A stretch of 47,622 bases of DNA from an uncultured Pelagibacteraceae bacterium (GTDB lineage: Bacteria; Pseudomonadota; Alphaproteobacteria; Pelagibacterales; Pelagibacteraceae), in assembly GCA_902518185.1 (NCBI GenBank), contig CABYFG010000006.1:1-47622 (forward strand), read 5' to 3'. The notes below the pieces were generated by a model. It searched no databases, was not told the origin of the DNA, and saw only the letters and a list, made by a program, of their open reading frames with translations. Shown here piece by piece: positions 1 through 8,490 of this stretch (position 1 is its first letter; the number at the start of each line of letters is the position of its first letter). A program made the translations under genes and the position numbers.

Positions 1-1
1 A

Positions 2-1168
2 AAAATTAACCAATTTGTTAATAAAGAAAAAATAAAATGGAATATTATCCAGACGCCAATGTTTTTAAATTCAAGAGAGGATTTTAAAAAATATTTATCT
101 AAATCCAAAAAACCATTTATGGCAACTTTCTATAAAGATGTCAGAAAAAAATCTGGAATATTAATGGGTGCTGATGGGAATCCTACTGGAGGTAAGTGGA
201 GTTTTGATGAGGATAATAGAAATAAATTACCAAAAAATATTTCTATCCCAAAATTTCCAAAAATAAACGAAACTTCTCATACCAAAAAGCTAAAACCTAT
301 TGTTGAAAAGCTATTTAAGGATCATCCTGGCAGTACTAAAAATTTCTGGTTTGCTACAGAACACAATGATGTGTTGAAACTTTTAAATTTTTTTATTAAA
401 GAAAAATCAAATTTATTTGGTGATTACGAGGATGCAGTTGATCAAAAAGATAATATTTTATTTCATAGTGCACTAAGCCCTTATGTAAATTTAGGTCTTA
501 TTACTCCAGAATTTATAATTAAAAAAATTTTAGATTTTCATAAAAGTAAAAAAATAAGACTAAATTCTTTAGAGGGATATGTTCGTCAAATAATTGGTTG
601 GAGAGAATTTATGAGAGGAATTTATCAAAGTTATTCTACTGAAATGGAGACAGGAAATTTTTTCAAACAAAATCGTAAGATGAAAAAATCTTGGTATGAC
701 GGCACTACTGGATTACCACCATTGGATTATGCAATAAAGAATGCATTAAATCATGGATGGTCTCACCATATTGAAAGACTTATGATTTTATCAAACATAA
801 TGAACCTTTGTGAGATCAAACCCACTATTGTTTACAAGTGGTTTATGGAAATGTTTGTGGACTCGTCAGATTGGGTGATGGTTCCAAATGTCTATGGAAT
901 GGGATTGTTTAGCGATGGTGGAATATTTGCAACTAAACCATACATTTGTGGATCAAGTTATTTTATGAAGATGATGGATTTTAAGAGGGGTGATTGGTGC
1001 AATATAATGGATGGGCTTTATTGGAGATTTATAGATCGAAATAGAAAGTTTTTTTTAAAAAATCCAAGGCTTTCAATGATGGTGAGAATTTTCGATAAGA
1101 TGAAAACTAATAGAAAAAAATTGATTTTGTCAGCTGCAGATAAATTCATTAAAGAAAATACAATTTAG
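2..1168 (+). CDS. FeS-BCP-type photolyase/cryptochrome, 5' partial
   Basis: This is the C-terminal part of a cryptochrome/photolyase-related protein (COG3046-like), a flavoprotein family that repairs (6-4) DNA photoproducts with light. The frame is open from base 2 with no stop, so the gene starts upstream of the window; the ATG at 59 is internal. About 388 residues are visible of a family length near 500. The FAD-domain signatures are clear: [29 protein letters not shown] and [10 protein letters not shown]. Known members hold a [4Fe-4S] cluster with four cysteines, including a CxxC pair just before the LYW motif. Here that stretch is shortened and the CxxC is absent; only WCNIM (Cys codon 998-1000) remains in this segment. 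The stop codon overlaps the GTG of a DUF2256 gene, a common partner of this family. The assignment is firm, but whether a cluster is bound is doubtful. Confidence 0.9.
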   Translation, partial: KINQFVNKEKIKWNIIQTPMFLNSREDFKKYLSKSKKPFMATFYKDVRKKSGILMGADGNPTGGKWSFDEDNRNKLPKNISIPKFPKINETSHTKKLKPIVEKLFKDHPGSTKNFWFATEHNDVLKLLNFFIKEKSNLFGDYEDAVDQKDNILFHSALSPYVNLGLITPEFIIKKILDFHKSKKIRLNSLEGYVRQIIGWREFMRGIYQSYSTEMETGNFFKQNRKMKKSWYDGTTGLPPLDYAIKNALNHGWSHHIERLMILSNIMNLCEIKPTIVYKWFMEMFVDSSDWVMVPNVYGMGLFSDGGIFATKPYICGSSYFMKMMDFKRGDWCNIMDGLYWRFIDRNRKFFLKNPRLSMMVRIFDKMKTNRKKLILSAADKFIKENTI

Positions 1169-1297
1169 TGAAAAAAGAAAATTTACCAACTAAAGTTTGT
1201 CCAATATGTCAAAGGCCATTTAAATGGAGAAAAAAATGGAGACTTAATTGGGAAAAAAGTTAAGTATTGTTCAAAAAAATGTTCATCAAAAAAATAA
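1168..1297 (+). pseudogene. DUF2256 zinc-ribbon protein with a one-base frameshift
   Basis: A GTG at 1168 overlaps the photolyase stop and opens a short frame reading [18 protein letters not shown], then [11 protein letters not shown], before a TAA at 1261-1263. DUF2256 proteins, small zinc-ribbon proteins often next to photolyase-related genes, continue with a second Cys pair. That continuation, [12 protein letters not shown] and a stop at 1295-1297, is present one base out of frame. Removing one A from the run of six at 1253-1258 restores a 42-residue protein with CPIC and YCSKKC. So the gene is disrupted, or the run carries a sequencing error, or translation slips there. Function in the family is not established. 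It is too short for most gene finders. Confidence 0.75.
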
Positions 1298-2724
1298 AAA
1301 ATTTTTATAAATATTCAATTTTATTTTTATTAATAATTCTTACAAACGACGCTCGTGCAGAATTTTTTGAGGATCTATCAAAAATTATTGAGAATAATGA
1401 AAAAAGACTGAGCTATGGTATTTCAGTGACAGATTTTAATATGGATGGAAATAATGAGTTTTTAGTCACAGGTTTTGGTTTTCCGAATTTAGCGTTATCT
1501 TTTCAAGATGGAAAATTGAAGAATATAAACCAACAAAAAATTTTTTCAGATATTTCAAAGAAAACCATTGGAGTTGCTGCGTGTGATATTGATAAAGATG
1601 GCTTTGAGGAAATATATTTTTTAAATACCGATACATATAGTGGAGTTAAAAAATATTCAGACAGATTATTGGATATAAAAGATAATAATTATTTTGATTT
1701 ATTTGAATTAGAAAAAAATAAAGAAAATCTAAATTTAACAGCAGGAAGATCTGTTGTTTGTGTAGATAGAAAGGGAGATGGTGAATATGGAATTTATGTT
1801 GCAAACTACGGAGGACCAACAAGGTTTTATGAGATTGAAAATGAACTTATCAAAGATAAAGCTGAGAATTTAAATCTGGATAATATTACTGGTGGAAGAT
1901 CAGTTGTATCTGGGCATATCTTGACAGAAAGAGCCGATATCTTTGCGGCTAATGAGAGAGGAGCAAATTTTCTTTTTAAAAATAATAATGGAAATTTTGA
2001 TGATGTTGCATTTGATTATAGATTAGATGATGCAATCCAAAATGGACGGGGTACAGCTTTATCAGACATATATTATCGTGGTAGATTAGATATTTTAAGT
2101 GGTAATTGGCTTGGATATCACAGAGCTTGGGTTTTGAAAAATAATGAATTTATAGACATTGGAAATAAAGATTTTGATGAACCCTCTAGAATAAGAACAA
2201 TTATTTCTGCAGATTTTGATAATGATGGTTTTGATGAAGTTTTCATGAACAATATAGCAGAACCAAATAAGTTATTTCGTATTAAAGATAATGGAAAATT
2301 TGAGCAGATAAATTTTAAGGTAGGACTCGAAGCTAATGGATATGGAACTGGTGCTGCAGTCGCGGATATAGATAATGATGGAATTTTAGAATTATTAGTT
2401 TCTCGTGGTGAAAGTAAAGCACAAACATTAACTTTGTATAAAGCAAAAGTTGATAAAGAAAGTAAATACTTAAGGATTAAACCATTAAATAAGTATGGTG
2501 CCCCAGCAAGAGGAGCCACTGTTACCTTAATAACTAATCAAAGAAAACATTCAAAAACAATTGATGCAGGATCCGGTTACTTATGCCAAATGGAACCTGT
2601 GGCACATTATGGAATTAGAAAAAAAGAAAAAAATTTTAAAGTAGAAATTAGATGGACAAATGGAAGTAAAGAAATGATTGATATAAAGAAACTTAACCAA
2701 ACAATTATTGTAAGGCAGAAATGA
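1279..2724 (+). CDS. Secreted FG-GAP/VCBS repeat protein with ASPIC/UnbV C-terminal domain
   Basis: This is a predicted exported beta-propeller protein of 481 residues. The start is placed at ATG 1279, giving a signal peptide with a hydrophobic core (YSILFLLIILT) and a likely cleavage after DARA. A TTG at 1267 in the same frame is a poorer choice. At least four FG-GAP-type calcium-binding blades are visible as D-x-D-x-D-G motifs: DFNMDGNNEF, DIDKDGFEEI, DFDNDGFDEV and DIDNDGILEL. The last 75 residues match the ASPIC/UnbV domain (GAPARGATV, DAGSGYL, EIRWTNGS), as in CRTAC1-like proteins. It overlaps the following Cys-rich gene by four bases (ATGA), so the two are co-transcribed. The domain call is secure; the ligand and biological role are unknown. 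Confidence 0.85.
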   Translation: MFIKKIKNFYKYSILFLLIILTNDARAEFFEDLSKIIENNEKRLSYGISVTDFNMDGNNEFLVTGFGFPNLALSFQDGKLKNINQQKIFSDISKKTIGVAACDIDKDGFEEIYFLNTDTYSGVKKYSDRLLDIKDNNYFDLFELEKNKENLNLTAGRSVVCVDRKGDGEYGIYVANYGGPTRFYEIENELIKDKAENLNLDNITGGRSVVSGHILTERADIFAANERGANFLFKNNNGNFDDVAFDYRLDDAIQNGRGTALSDIYYRGRLDILSGNWLGYHRAWVLKNNEFIDIGNKDFDEPSRIRTIISADFDNDGFDEVFMNNIAEPNKLFRIKDNGKFEQINFKVGLEANGYGTGAAVADIDNDGILELLVSRGESKAQTLTLYKAKVDKESKYLRIKPLNKYGAPARGATVTLITNQRKHSKTIDAGSGYLCQMEPVAHYGIRKKEKNFKVEIRWTNGSKEMIDIKKLNQTIIVRQK

Positions 2725-3410
2725 AAAAAATATTCAATATATTTATAATTGTATTTTTAATATCATTTCAGCTTAAGTCGTTTGCTGGAGAAAAAAATTA
2801 TCACAAAGAGCTTATTACTGATTGGTCTAGAATATTCCCAGATAAAAATAGAAATGCTGCAGGACCAAAATTTTTTAAATACATCATAGATAAAAAAATA
2901 ACTTACAAAGACTTTGTTGAATTTAACAAATTATATTGTGCAGTTTCTGGGTCTTTAATTGACCCAAATAGTGACTCAGAATTCTTATTTATAAAAGAAA
3001 GTAAAACGAGCAAAAAAATTTGTGGAAACTATTATAGGTGTTGTGTTCCATGTTCGTGTGATCTTATGAAGTATTCTGAAGCCCAAAAGATGAAACATAA
3101 ATTTGAGGATGGTTTTAAAGAATTCTATGTTTTAACAATAAAAAATCCTTGTTCTAAAAAAGATTTTCCTAATAGAGTAAATAAAGATTATTTTTGCAAT
3201 GGTGAAAAAATCAATAAATCAGAAGTGTATAGTCTTAATGATCGAATAGTAATAGGTTTATTGCACAATGGAAAAAATTGTGCGAAAGATGAGATAGACT
3301 TTGTTAAAAGTCATCAAGTGACGGGTAGATATTGTGAGTTGAGAAATAATACACCTTTAGAAAATTTAGATGCAGGTATGGGTGATATTTTCATTAAACT
3401 CGCAAGATAA
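2721..3410 (+). CDS. Secreted Cys-rich protein of unknown function
   Basis: The 229-residue product starts with a clear signal peptide (hydrophobic FNIFIIVFLISF, probable cleavage after SFA). The mature part is lysine-rich and carries a dense cysteine cluster near residues 99-112 (CGNYYRCCVPCSCDLM) plus several single cysteines further on, which suggests disulfides or metal binding in the periplasm. No family was recognised. The ATG overlaps the stop of the upstream FG-GAP/ASPIC gene, and a 74-residue membrane protein follows six bases later, so the three form one transcription unit. A functional link with the FG-GAP protein is inferred only from that arrangement. Confidence 0.7.
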   Translation: MKKIFNIFIIVFLISFQLKSFAGEKNYHKELITDWSRIFPDKNRNAAGPKFFKYIIDKKITYKDFVEFNKLYCAVSGSLIDPNSDSEFLFIKESKTSKKICGNYYRCCVPCSCDLMKYSEAQKMKHKFEDGFKEFYVLTIKNPCSKKDFPNRVNKDYFCNGEKINKSEVYSLNDRIVIGLLHNGKNCAKDEIDFVKSHQVTGRYCELRNNTPLENLDAGMGDIFIKLAR

Positions 3411-3415
3411 AATTT

Positions 3416-3640
3416 ATGAATAATAAAATTTTCGAGTGGGCAGGTGTAGTTACTGCAATATTATACTCATTATTTGTAGCTATGAATATTGGTATAGAGT
3501 TTTTTGGATTTTGTTTATTACTTATATCAGCAATCTTAATTGGAATTTGGGCTTATAGGGGTGGTCATAGAGGAATATTATTTTTACAATTTTTTTATGC
3601 CACAGCAGGAATTATTGGAATGTTTAGGTGGTTTAATTAA
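3416..3640 (+). CDS. Small membrane protein, three helices, unknown function
   Basis: This 74-residue protein is almost entirely hydrophobic, with about three transmembrane segments (residues 8-27, 28-46 and 52-70) and short polar turns such as AYRGGHRG. Similar small proteins of this size and pattern are widespread in alphaproteobacteria, but no function is attached to them; a loose resemblance to a half PnuC-type transporter is a guess. It starts six bases after the Cys-rich gene. Its last eight bases overlap the end of the convergent photolyase gene on the minus strand. Confidence 0.7.
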   Translation: MNNKIFEWAGVVTAILYSLFVAMNIGIEFFGFCLLLISAILIGIWAYRGGHRGILFLQFFYATAGIIGMFRWFN

Positions 3641-4772
3641 AAATTGTAATTATCTTGGGTATATAGTTTTTAAAATTAAAAAAACCTTTATTACAATATT
3701 GCCACGAAAATTGATCAAGTTTCCTATACAAAAAATCTAATTTAAAATTATTTGAATTTAAATAATCCAGGTTTTCACCAACAGTTGGATATAAGGCAAT
3801 AATTTTCTCACTTATATTTTTAATTTCACTTATATCTACTACTTCGCAGGCGATAGAATTATTTTCTAATCTTTGTTTTTGATCATTAATTAAAAGAGAT
3901 TTAAATTTAATAACTTTTTCACTTAGCTTGATAGATCTATTTTCATTTTTATTTGAAATTATATAAATTTTTTTAAATTTCTTATTTTGAAAATCAGTAG
4001 TTTCAAATGACAAATTATTTTCAAAAATAAAAAGATTTCCATCATCTATATTTTTACTAATAAAATCTTGTTTAACTATTGAGTAAGTTTTTTCAGAAAT
4101 TTTTGGAGGAGCATTTTCACTTAATTCAATATTATTAAATCTATTATTAGTGAATTTTTTAATATTCCACTCGCTTGCTAAATAATGTTTTCCTTGTGTC
4201 TGAACCCCAGCAACCCATCTCCATCCAAGGGTATTTGATGCAGCGTCACCATCATAAAGATGTTGCATAAAAAATTCTGCACCTAATTGCCAAGGCAATT
4301 CTAAGGTAAAAATCCAAATACTAGCAAACCACATTCTTGTGTGATTATGTAAATAGTTATTTTGCTTTAGCTCATTAACCCATACATTAAAGCACTCAAT
4401 ATTTGTTTTACCCTCAACAGCATTAATATAATTTTGATTGTTTTTGAAGTCTTCTCTAATTTTATTTAACTCTGTTAAATAGTCTGACCAAACATTTGGT
4501 CTTAATTCTAACCAACCTTTCCAATAAGTTCGCCACAAAACTTCCTGAATAAATTTTTCATTCTTTGAAAAAGAAAATTTACTTAATGATTTGTTTATTA
4601 CTTCTTTTTCATTGATAATGCCATGAGTGATATATGGGGACAAGCAAGAAACATTAGATCTATTTTCTGGTCCAAAGTCAAAATTTCTAAGCTTTGAGTA
4701 TTCAGATAGATTATTTTCAACAAAATTATTTAATTTGTCCAAGGCTTTAGCCCGCGAGGGTTCAAAATTCAT
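3633..4772 (-). CDS. Photolyase-family flavoprotein with the FAD domain at the N-terminus
   Basis: The product (379 residues) opens directly with the photolyase FAD-binding domain. CLSPYITHG is near residue 43, followed by FIQEVLWRTYWKGWLE, LHNHTRMWFASIW and the DGDAASNTLGWRWVAG signature. These match the core that in ordinary photolyases follows an N-terminal antenna domain of about 130 residues; no such domain precedes it here and the start is the gene's own ATG. After about residue 225 comes a further 150 residues with alternating strands and helices (KKFKKIYIISN, ACEVVDIS) ending in GFFNFKNYIP. This suggests the alpha/beta domain sits at the C-terminus. I recall similarly built proteins in other alphaproteobacteria, usually named only FAD-binding domain protein. 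Probable role: light-driven DNA repair or blue-light sensing. It lies at the end of a minus-strand run after the PsiE-like gene. Confidence 0.85.
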   Translation of the reverse strand: MNFEPSRAKALDKLNNFVENNLSEYSKLRNFDFGPENRSNVSCLSPYITHGIINEKEVINKSLSKFSFSKNEKFIQEVLWRTYWKGWLELRPNVWSDYLTELNKIREDFKNNQNYINAVEGKTNIECFNVWVNELKQNNYLHNHTRMWFASIWIFTLELPWQLGAEFFMQHLYDGDAASNTLGWRWVAGVQTQGKHYLASEWNIKKFTNNRFNNIELSENAPPKISEKTYSIVKQDFISKNIDDGNLFIFENNLSFETTDFQNKKFKKIYIISNKNENRSIKLSEKVIKFKSLLINDQKQRLENNSIACEVVDISEIKNISEKIIALYPTVGENLDYLNSNNFKLDFLYRKLDQFSWQYCNKGFFNFKNYIPKIITIFN

Positions 4773-4778
4773 TTGAAA

Positions 4779-5159
4779 TTATTTCGATTTTTTTTTCTTA
4801 AGACCTAATTTATCGCTGTGTCTTAATCTCAAGATAACAATTGCACCCGCAATTAAAACAATTGCTACCGCCTCATAAACTAACGCAGTGGGATCCATTT
4901 CCTTTCCTTGTAGGATAATAAATCGCGCTAACGCAGTAATAGCTATTAACAATGGTAATGTAATACTGATTGATTGTTGGTTCCAAAAAACTCTAACCAT
5001 TGCTAAAACTTCTAAGTAAAGGAACATTAAAAGTAAGTCAGCCAAGGTGACTGATTGAATTAAAAACATTTTATTAATTTCAATCCCAACAGCAATTACA
5101 GTGCTAATTAAAATAATAACCATAAGTATAAGTTGTAGATTTTTGGCTATCTTTTCCAT
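4779..5159 (-). CDS. PsiE-like membrane protein
   Basis: This 126-residue, four-helix membrane protein resembles the phosphate-starvation-inducible PsiE family. Marks are a first helix near residues 10-28, LLLMFLYLEVLAMVRVFW in the middle, and an ALARFIIL segment followed by a last helix and a basic tail (LRHSDKLGLKKKKSK). The molecular function of PsiE is not known; in enterobacteria it responds to phosphate shortage, which cannot be assumed here. Its start abuts the upstream membrane protein (shared base 5159), and the photolyase gene follows six bases after its stop. Confidence 0.75.
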   Translation of the reverse strand: MEKIAKNLQLILMVIILISTVIAVGIEINKMFLIQSVTLADLLLMFLYLEVLAMVRVFWNQQSISITLPLLIAITALARFIILQGKEMDPTALVYEAVAIVLIAGAIVILRLRHSDKLGLKKKKSK

Positions 5160-5617
5160 TATTTGTCCTTACTAAATGGCAGCCATTTTTCAAACACTGA
5201 TTTTGATGAGCCATCGTATGGAATAGAATAAGAATATGGGTTCGGGCTCGTTAACACCTCAATTCCTTTTGAAAAAACAAATATAAAAACTATTACAAAA
5301 ACAAGAACCATTATCTTGAAAGGATCAAAGTTTTTTGTTTTAAATACACTTGCTGAGTTTTCCTCAGCTCTATGAAAATGTTTAAATGTTAAATATACAG
5401 CAAATATTAAACCAATATGTGCTAAGAAAAGTCCAGTCCATCCAAACACAAAGGTTGTGTAAGAAAATACGTACAAACTAAAAACAGTGGTCCAGATAAA
5501 GCTTAAAACTAATAGAATTTGTAATCTTACAGTTTTTGGTAATGATCTGAGATCATTTTTGCTGTCATCAAAGAGGATATTTGCAGTATCTCTCATCCAA
5601 TTTTTAAAAGATTCCAT
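5159..5617 (-). CDS. Membrane protein of unknown function, three helices
   Basis: The 152-residue product has a polar N-terminus (residues 1-28) and two close transmembrane helices (about residues 32-52 and 57-76), which resembles a 2TM-type hairpin. A polar stretch with HFHRAEE, a third helix (about 100-118) and a short tail follow. No function is recognised. It begins 59 bases after the end of argG on the same strand and its stop meets the start of the PsiE-like gene, so those two are probably translated together. Confidence 0.65.
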   Translation of the reverse strand: MESFKNWMRDTANILFDDSKNDLRSLPKTVRLQILLVLSFIWTTVFSLYVFSYTTFVFGWTGLFLAHIGLIFAVYLTFKHFHRAEENSASVFKTKNFDPFKIMVLVFVIVFIFVFSKGIEVLTSPNPYSYSIPYDGSSKSVFEKWLPFSKDK

Positions 5618-5676
5618 AAAATTAAATTAAGTTTTTTTTAAAAATAAACAATGTAAAATATTGTCTTTAAATATTG

Positions 5677-6864
5677 CTAATTTCTTAACTTTTTTTTGTG
5701 AAAATTGATAAATTTTTCAACATTTAACCTATTGAAAGATTTATTTTCCTCAAAGGATACTTTTTTTAAAGAATATGCACTACTTTGTGTAAGCCTAGAG
5801 ATAATCGTTATATTACCCTTATAAAGTTTCAATTTAACTGAGCCATTAACTTTTTGTTTATTAAGGTCCACTATTTTTTGAAGTTTTACCCTTTCTTTTG
5901 AAAACCAAAAACCATTATAAATGAGTTCAGCATATCTTGGCATTATATATTCTTTTTTATGCATTGTTTGTTTATCTAATGTTACAGATTCTATTGCTCT
6001 GTGCGCATGAAGAAGTAATGTGCCTCCTGGGGTTTCATAAATACCTCTAGACTTAATTCCTAAAAATCTATTCTCAACTAAATCAACTCTGCCAATTCCA
6101 TTTTTACCTGCCAGCTGATTTAGTTTTTTCAGAAGATTAGCTGGTTTAAACTTTTTTCCATTAATTCCAATTGGATCACTTTTTTTAAAATTTATAATTA
6201 CATATGTTGGTTTACTTGGAGCTTTTTCAGGAGAAATAGTTCTTTGATAGATAAATTCTGGTACAGAATTTTTTGGATTTTCTAAAACTTTTCCCTCGGT
6301 TGAGGTATGAAATAAGTTATCATCTACTGAAAATGGTGGAGCACCCTTTTTATCTTTAGGAATCGGAATTTTATTTTTTTTTGCATAATTTATTAAATCA
6401 GTTCTTGATTTAAGTTTCCATATTCTCCATGGTGAAATTATTTTTATTTTTGGTCCAAAATAGTGATATCCAAGTTCAAATCTCACTTGATCGTTTCCTT
6501 TTCCTGTTGCTCCATGTGATACTGCATATGCATCATATTTTTTTGCTGTCTTGATTTGATCTTTAGCAATCAACGGTCTTGCAATTGAGGTTCCAAGTAG
6601 ATAAACCCCCTCATAAACTGCGTGACTTCTAAGCATTGGAAAAACATAATCTTTAATAAAAATGTGTTTTAAATCCTTAATAATTATTTTTTTAACACCG
6701 AGCTTTTTTGCATTTGAAATTATTTTTTTTTTATTTATTTCTTGGCCTATGTCTGCTGTATAACAAATTACCTCGGCATCATAATTTACTTGAAGCCACT
6801 TAAGTATTATTGAAGTATCTAATCCACCTGAGTAAGCTAATACAATTCTTTTTTTTGATTTCAT
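5677..6864 (-). CDS. argG: Argininosuccinate synthase
   Basis: The enzyme joins citrulline and aspartate using ATP to form argininosuccinate, the penultimate step of arginine synthesis in the cytoplasm. The 395-residue length is typical. The N-terminal PP-loop AYSGGLDTS (residues 9-17) binds ATP. Further family marks are SHGATGKGNDQVRFE in the middle, SVDDNLFHTSTEG, and RVDLVENRFLGIKSRG with ETPGGTLL. It lies three bases downstream of the IalB-family gene, so it is probably the last gene of a reductase-ialB-argG transcript. Confidence 0.97.
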   Translation of the reverse strand: MKSKKRIVLAYSGGLDTSIILKWLQVNYDAEVICYTADIGQEINKKKIISNAKKLGVKKIIIKDLKHIFIKDYVFPMLRSHAVYEGVYLLGTSIARPLIAKDQIKTAKKYDAYAVSHGATGKGNDQVRFELGYHYFGPKIKIISPWRIWKLKSRTDLINYAKKNKIPIPKDKKGAPPFSVDDNLFHTSTEGKVLENPKNSVPEFIYQRTISPEKAPSKPTYVIINFKKSDPIGINGKKFKPANLLKKLNQLAGKNGIGRVDLVENRFLGIKSRGIYETPGGTLLLHAHRAIESVTLDKQTMHKKEYIMPRYAELIYNGFWFSKERVKLQKIVDLNKQKVNGSVKLKLYKGNITIISRLTQSSAYSLKKVSFEENKSFNRLNVEKFINFHKKKLRN

Positions 6865-6867
6865 TTA

Positions 6868-7380
6868 TTAACTGCAAGCTTTTTTTGCAGTGTTGTATGC
6901 TTTTGTAAATCCAAGTAATGAATAATGGTCTATAGTTTGTGACCCCTCTTTATTGTAACCAGCAACCATAATTCTTGAACCTTTTTTCATAACTTTTACC
7001 ATTATCTTTTCCTTTTTGTTACTCGTCATCCATGCAAAACCTTGTTGTTTAATATCAAATTTAAATTTGTTGTTACCAGACGTAGCTAAAACTGAATTAT
7101 TTTTATTAAACTCATATCCAGCAGTAGTGCTTATTTCATTTGATATTTTTTCGTTCGGTCTAAAGGTTACAAATAATCTTGCATCTCTTTTGTTTGTCTT
7201 GGGTGCTTGCAAAACAGGCGTCGATTGAGCAAAACAAACTTTACCTGATTTGTTGGAAATTACCATTACATCCCAATCTTTAAATTTACCAACTTTTTTA
7301 AGGTCTTCCGCAAGTGTTTTTGAAATTGAAAAAATTAAAACAATTGTAAAAAAATAGAAAAATTTTTTAATTAAGGACAT
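6868..7380 (-). CDS. Invasion-associated locus B (IalB) family periplasmic protein
   Basis: The 170-residue product has a signal peptide (FFYFFTIVLIFSI, likely cleavage after TLA). The mature domain follows the IalB pattern: GKFKDWDVM near the start, a Cys-containing strand (GKVCFAQSTP), a central FVTFRPNEK region, and an end of the form GFTKAYNTAKKACS. The two cysteines probably form a disulfide. IalB was named in Bartonella, but the family is common in free-living alphaproteobacteria and its role is unclear. The gene overlaps the 3' end of the aldo/keto reductase by ten bases and is followed at once by argG. Confidence 0.85.
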   Translation of the reverse strand: MSLIKKFFYFFTIVLIFSISKTLAEDLKKVGKFKDWDVMVISNKSGKVCFAQSTPVLQAPKTNKRDARLFVTFRPNEKISNEISTTAGYEFNKNNSVLATSGNNKFKFDIKQQGFAWMTSNKKEKIMVKVMKKGSRIMVAGYNKEGSQTIDHYSLLGFTKAYNTAKKACS

Positions 7381-8411
7381 GGATTAGGATATTGTTTTTG
7401 AATTTTATTAATTTCATCGATTATTTCACTTGTTAAACTTACATTTACACTTTCTATATTTGTTTTCAACTGTTCCATTGTCGTTGCACCAATAATGACA
7501 CTAGTCATGAAGGGTTGAATTTCACAAAATTTTAATGACATTTTAGTAAAGTCAATATTAAATTTTTTTGATATTTTGTAATATTCTTCAATGGCTTTTT
7601 GGCCATTCTCATTTTTATATCTTGTAAAATCTTTAAATAATTTCATTCTGGATTTTTCTGGAAGTTTATTATTCCTATATTTTCCTGTTAGATAACCAAA
7701 TGCAAGTGGAGAATAAGCTAATAATCCACTTTTCTCTCTTACAGAAATTTCTGCGAGACCTACCTCATAAGATCTATTAAGTAGATTATAAGGATTTTGA
7801 ACTGACATCATTTTAGGAAGCCCTTTTAATTTTGATATTTCTAGAAATTTAGATAAACCCCATGCTGTTTCATTTGATAATCCTATGTATCTGATTTTCC
7901 CCTCTTCGATAAATTTTTTTAAACTTTCTAAAATTTCTTCAAAAGGTGTCCAGTCATTATCTTTTTCATCATGTTCATAACCGTGCATTCCAAAAAAATT
8001 AGTGTTTCTTTCAGGCCAATGAAGTTGATATAAATCAATGTAATCAGTCTTGAGCCTTTTAAGGCTTTCATCTAAAGCTTGAGTAATTTTTTTTTTACCA
8101 AAATTATATCCACCTCCTCTTATATATTTATTCGAGGTATTCCCGCAAACTTTTGTTGCTAGAATAACTTTACTCCTTTTATTTGTTTTTTGAAACCAAT
8201 TACCAATTATTCTCTCAGTTTCTCCGTATGTTTCTTCTCTCATTGGAATAGAGTAAATTTCTGCAGTGTCCCAAAAATTAACACCATGGTCTAAAGCATA
8301 GTCCATTTGCTCAAACCCTTCTTCTTGAGTGTTTTGTTCTCCCCAAGTCATAGTGCCGAGACAAATTGTACTCACGTTTAGATTTGTATTTCCTAGTTTT
8401 TTGTAATTCAT
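7371..8411 (-). CDS. tas: Tas-like NADP(H)-dependent aldo/keto reductase
   Basis: This is a soluble reductase of the aldo/keto reductase superfamily with 346 residues. CLGTMTWGEQNTQEEG and FWDTAEIYSIP with EETYGETE match the Tas branch closely. The catalytic set is present: Asp and Tyr in DTAEIY, Lys in ATKVCG and His in LYQLHWPE. The C-terminal VIIGATTMEQLKTNI binds the cofactor phosphate. The natural substrate is unknown. It is the first gene of the minus-strand run toward argG, with its start 79 bases from the divergent Bax-inhibitor-1 gene. Confidence 0.9.
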   Translation of the reverse strand: MNYKKLGNTNLNVSTICLGTMTWGEQNTQEEGFEQMDYALDHGVNFWDTAEIYSIPMREETYGETERIIGNWFQKTNKRSKVILATKVCGNTSNKYIRGGGYNFGKKKITQALDESLKRLKTDYIDLYQLHWPERNTNFFGMHGYEHDEKDNDWTPFEEILESLKKFIEEGKIRYIGLSNETAWGLSKFLEISKLKGLPKMMSVQNPYNLLNRSYEVGLAEISVREKSGLLAYSPLAFGYLTGKYRNNKLPEKSRMKLFKDFTRYKNENGQKAIEEYYKISKKFNIDFTKMSLKFCEIQPFMTSVIIGATTMEQLKTNIESVNVSLTSEIIDEINKIQKQYPNPCP

Positions 8412-8455
8412 AATGAGTTAATTAATAAAATATCAAACTAATCTTTTAAGGTATC

Positions 8456-8485
8456 TTGAATAATTAGTAAAAGGCTATATATATT
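8456..8485 (+). promoter_or_regulatory. Candidate promoter for the Bax-inhibitor-1 gene
   Basis: A TTGAAT at 8456-8461 is followed, 16-18 bases on, by TATATA or TATATT (8478-8485). The ATG at 8491 comes so soon that the transcript would have almost no leader and no Shine-Dalgarno sequence is seen. This is a pattern match in AT-rich DNA, so it is tentative. Confidence 0.35.
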
Positions 8486-8490
8486 GCCGT

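Noticed and set aside
2118..2519. Long open frame on the minus strand opposite the FG-GAP gene
   Set aside because: It is antisense to a clear domain-bearing gene and its translation has no recognisable features.
5648..5670. Weak ACAAT/ATTGT hairpin after argG as a terminator
   Set aside because: A five-base AT-rich stem is not convincing and the T run on the minus strand is interrupted.
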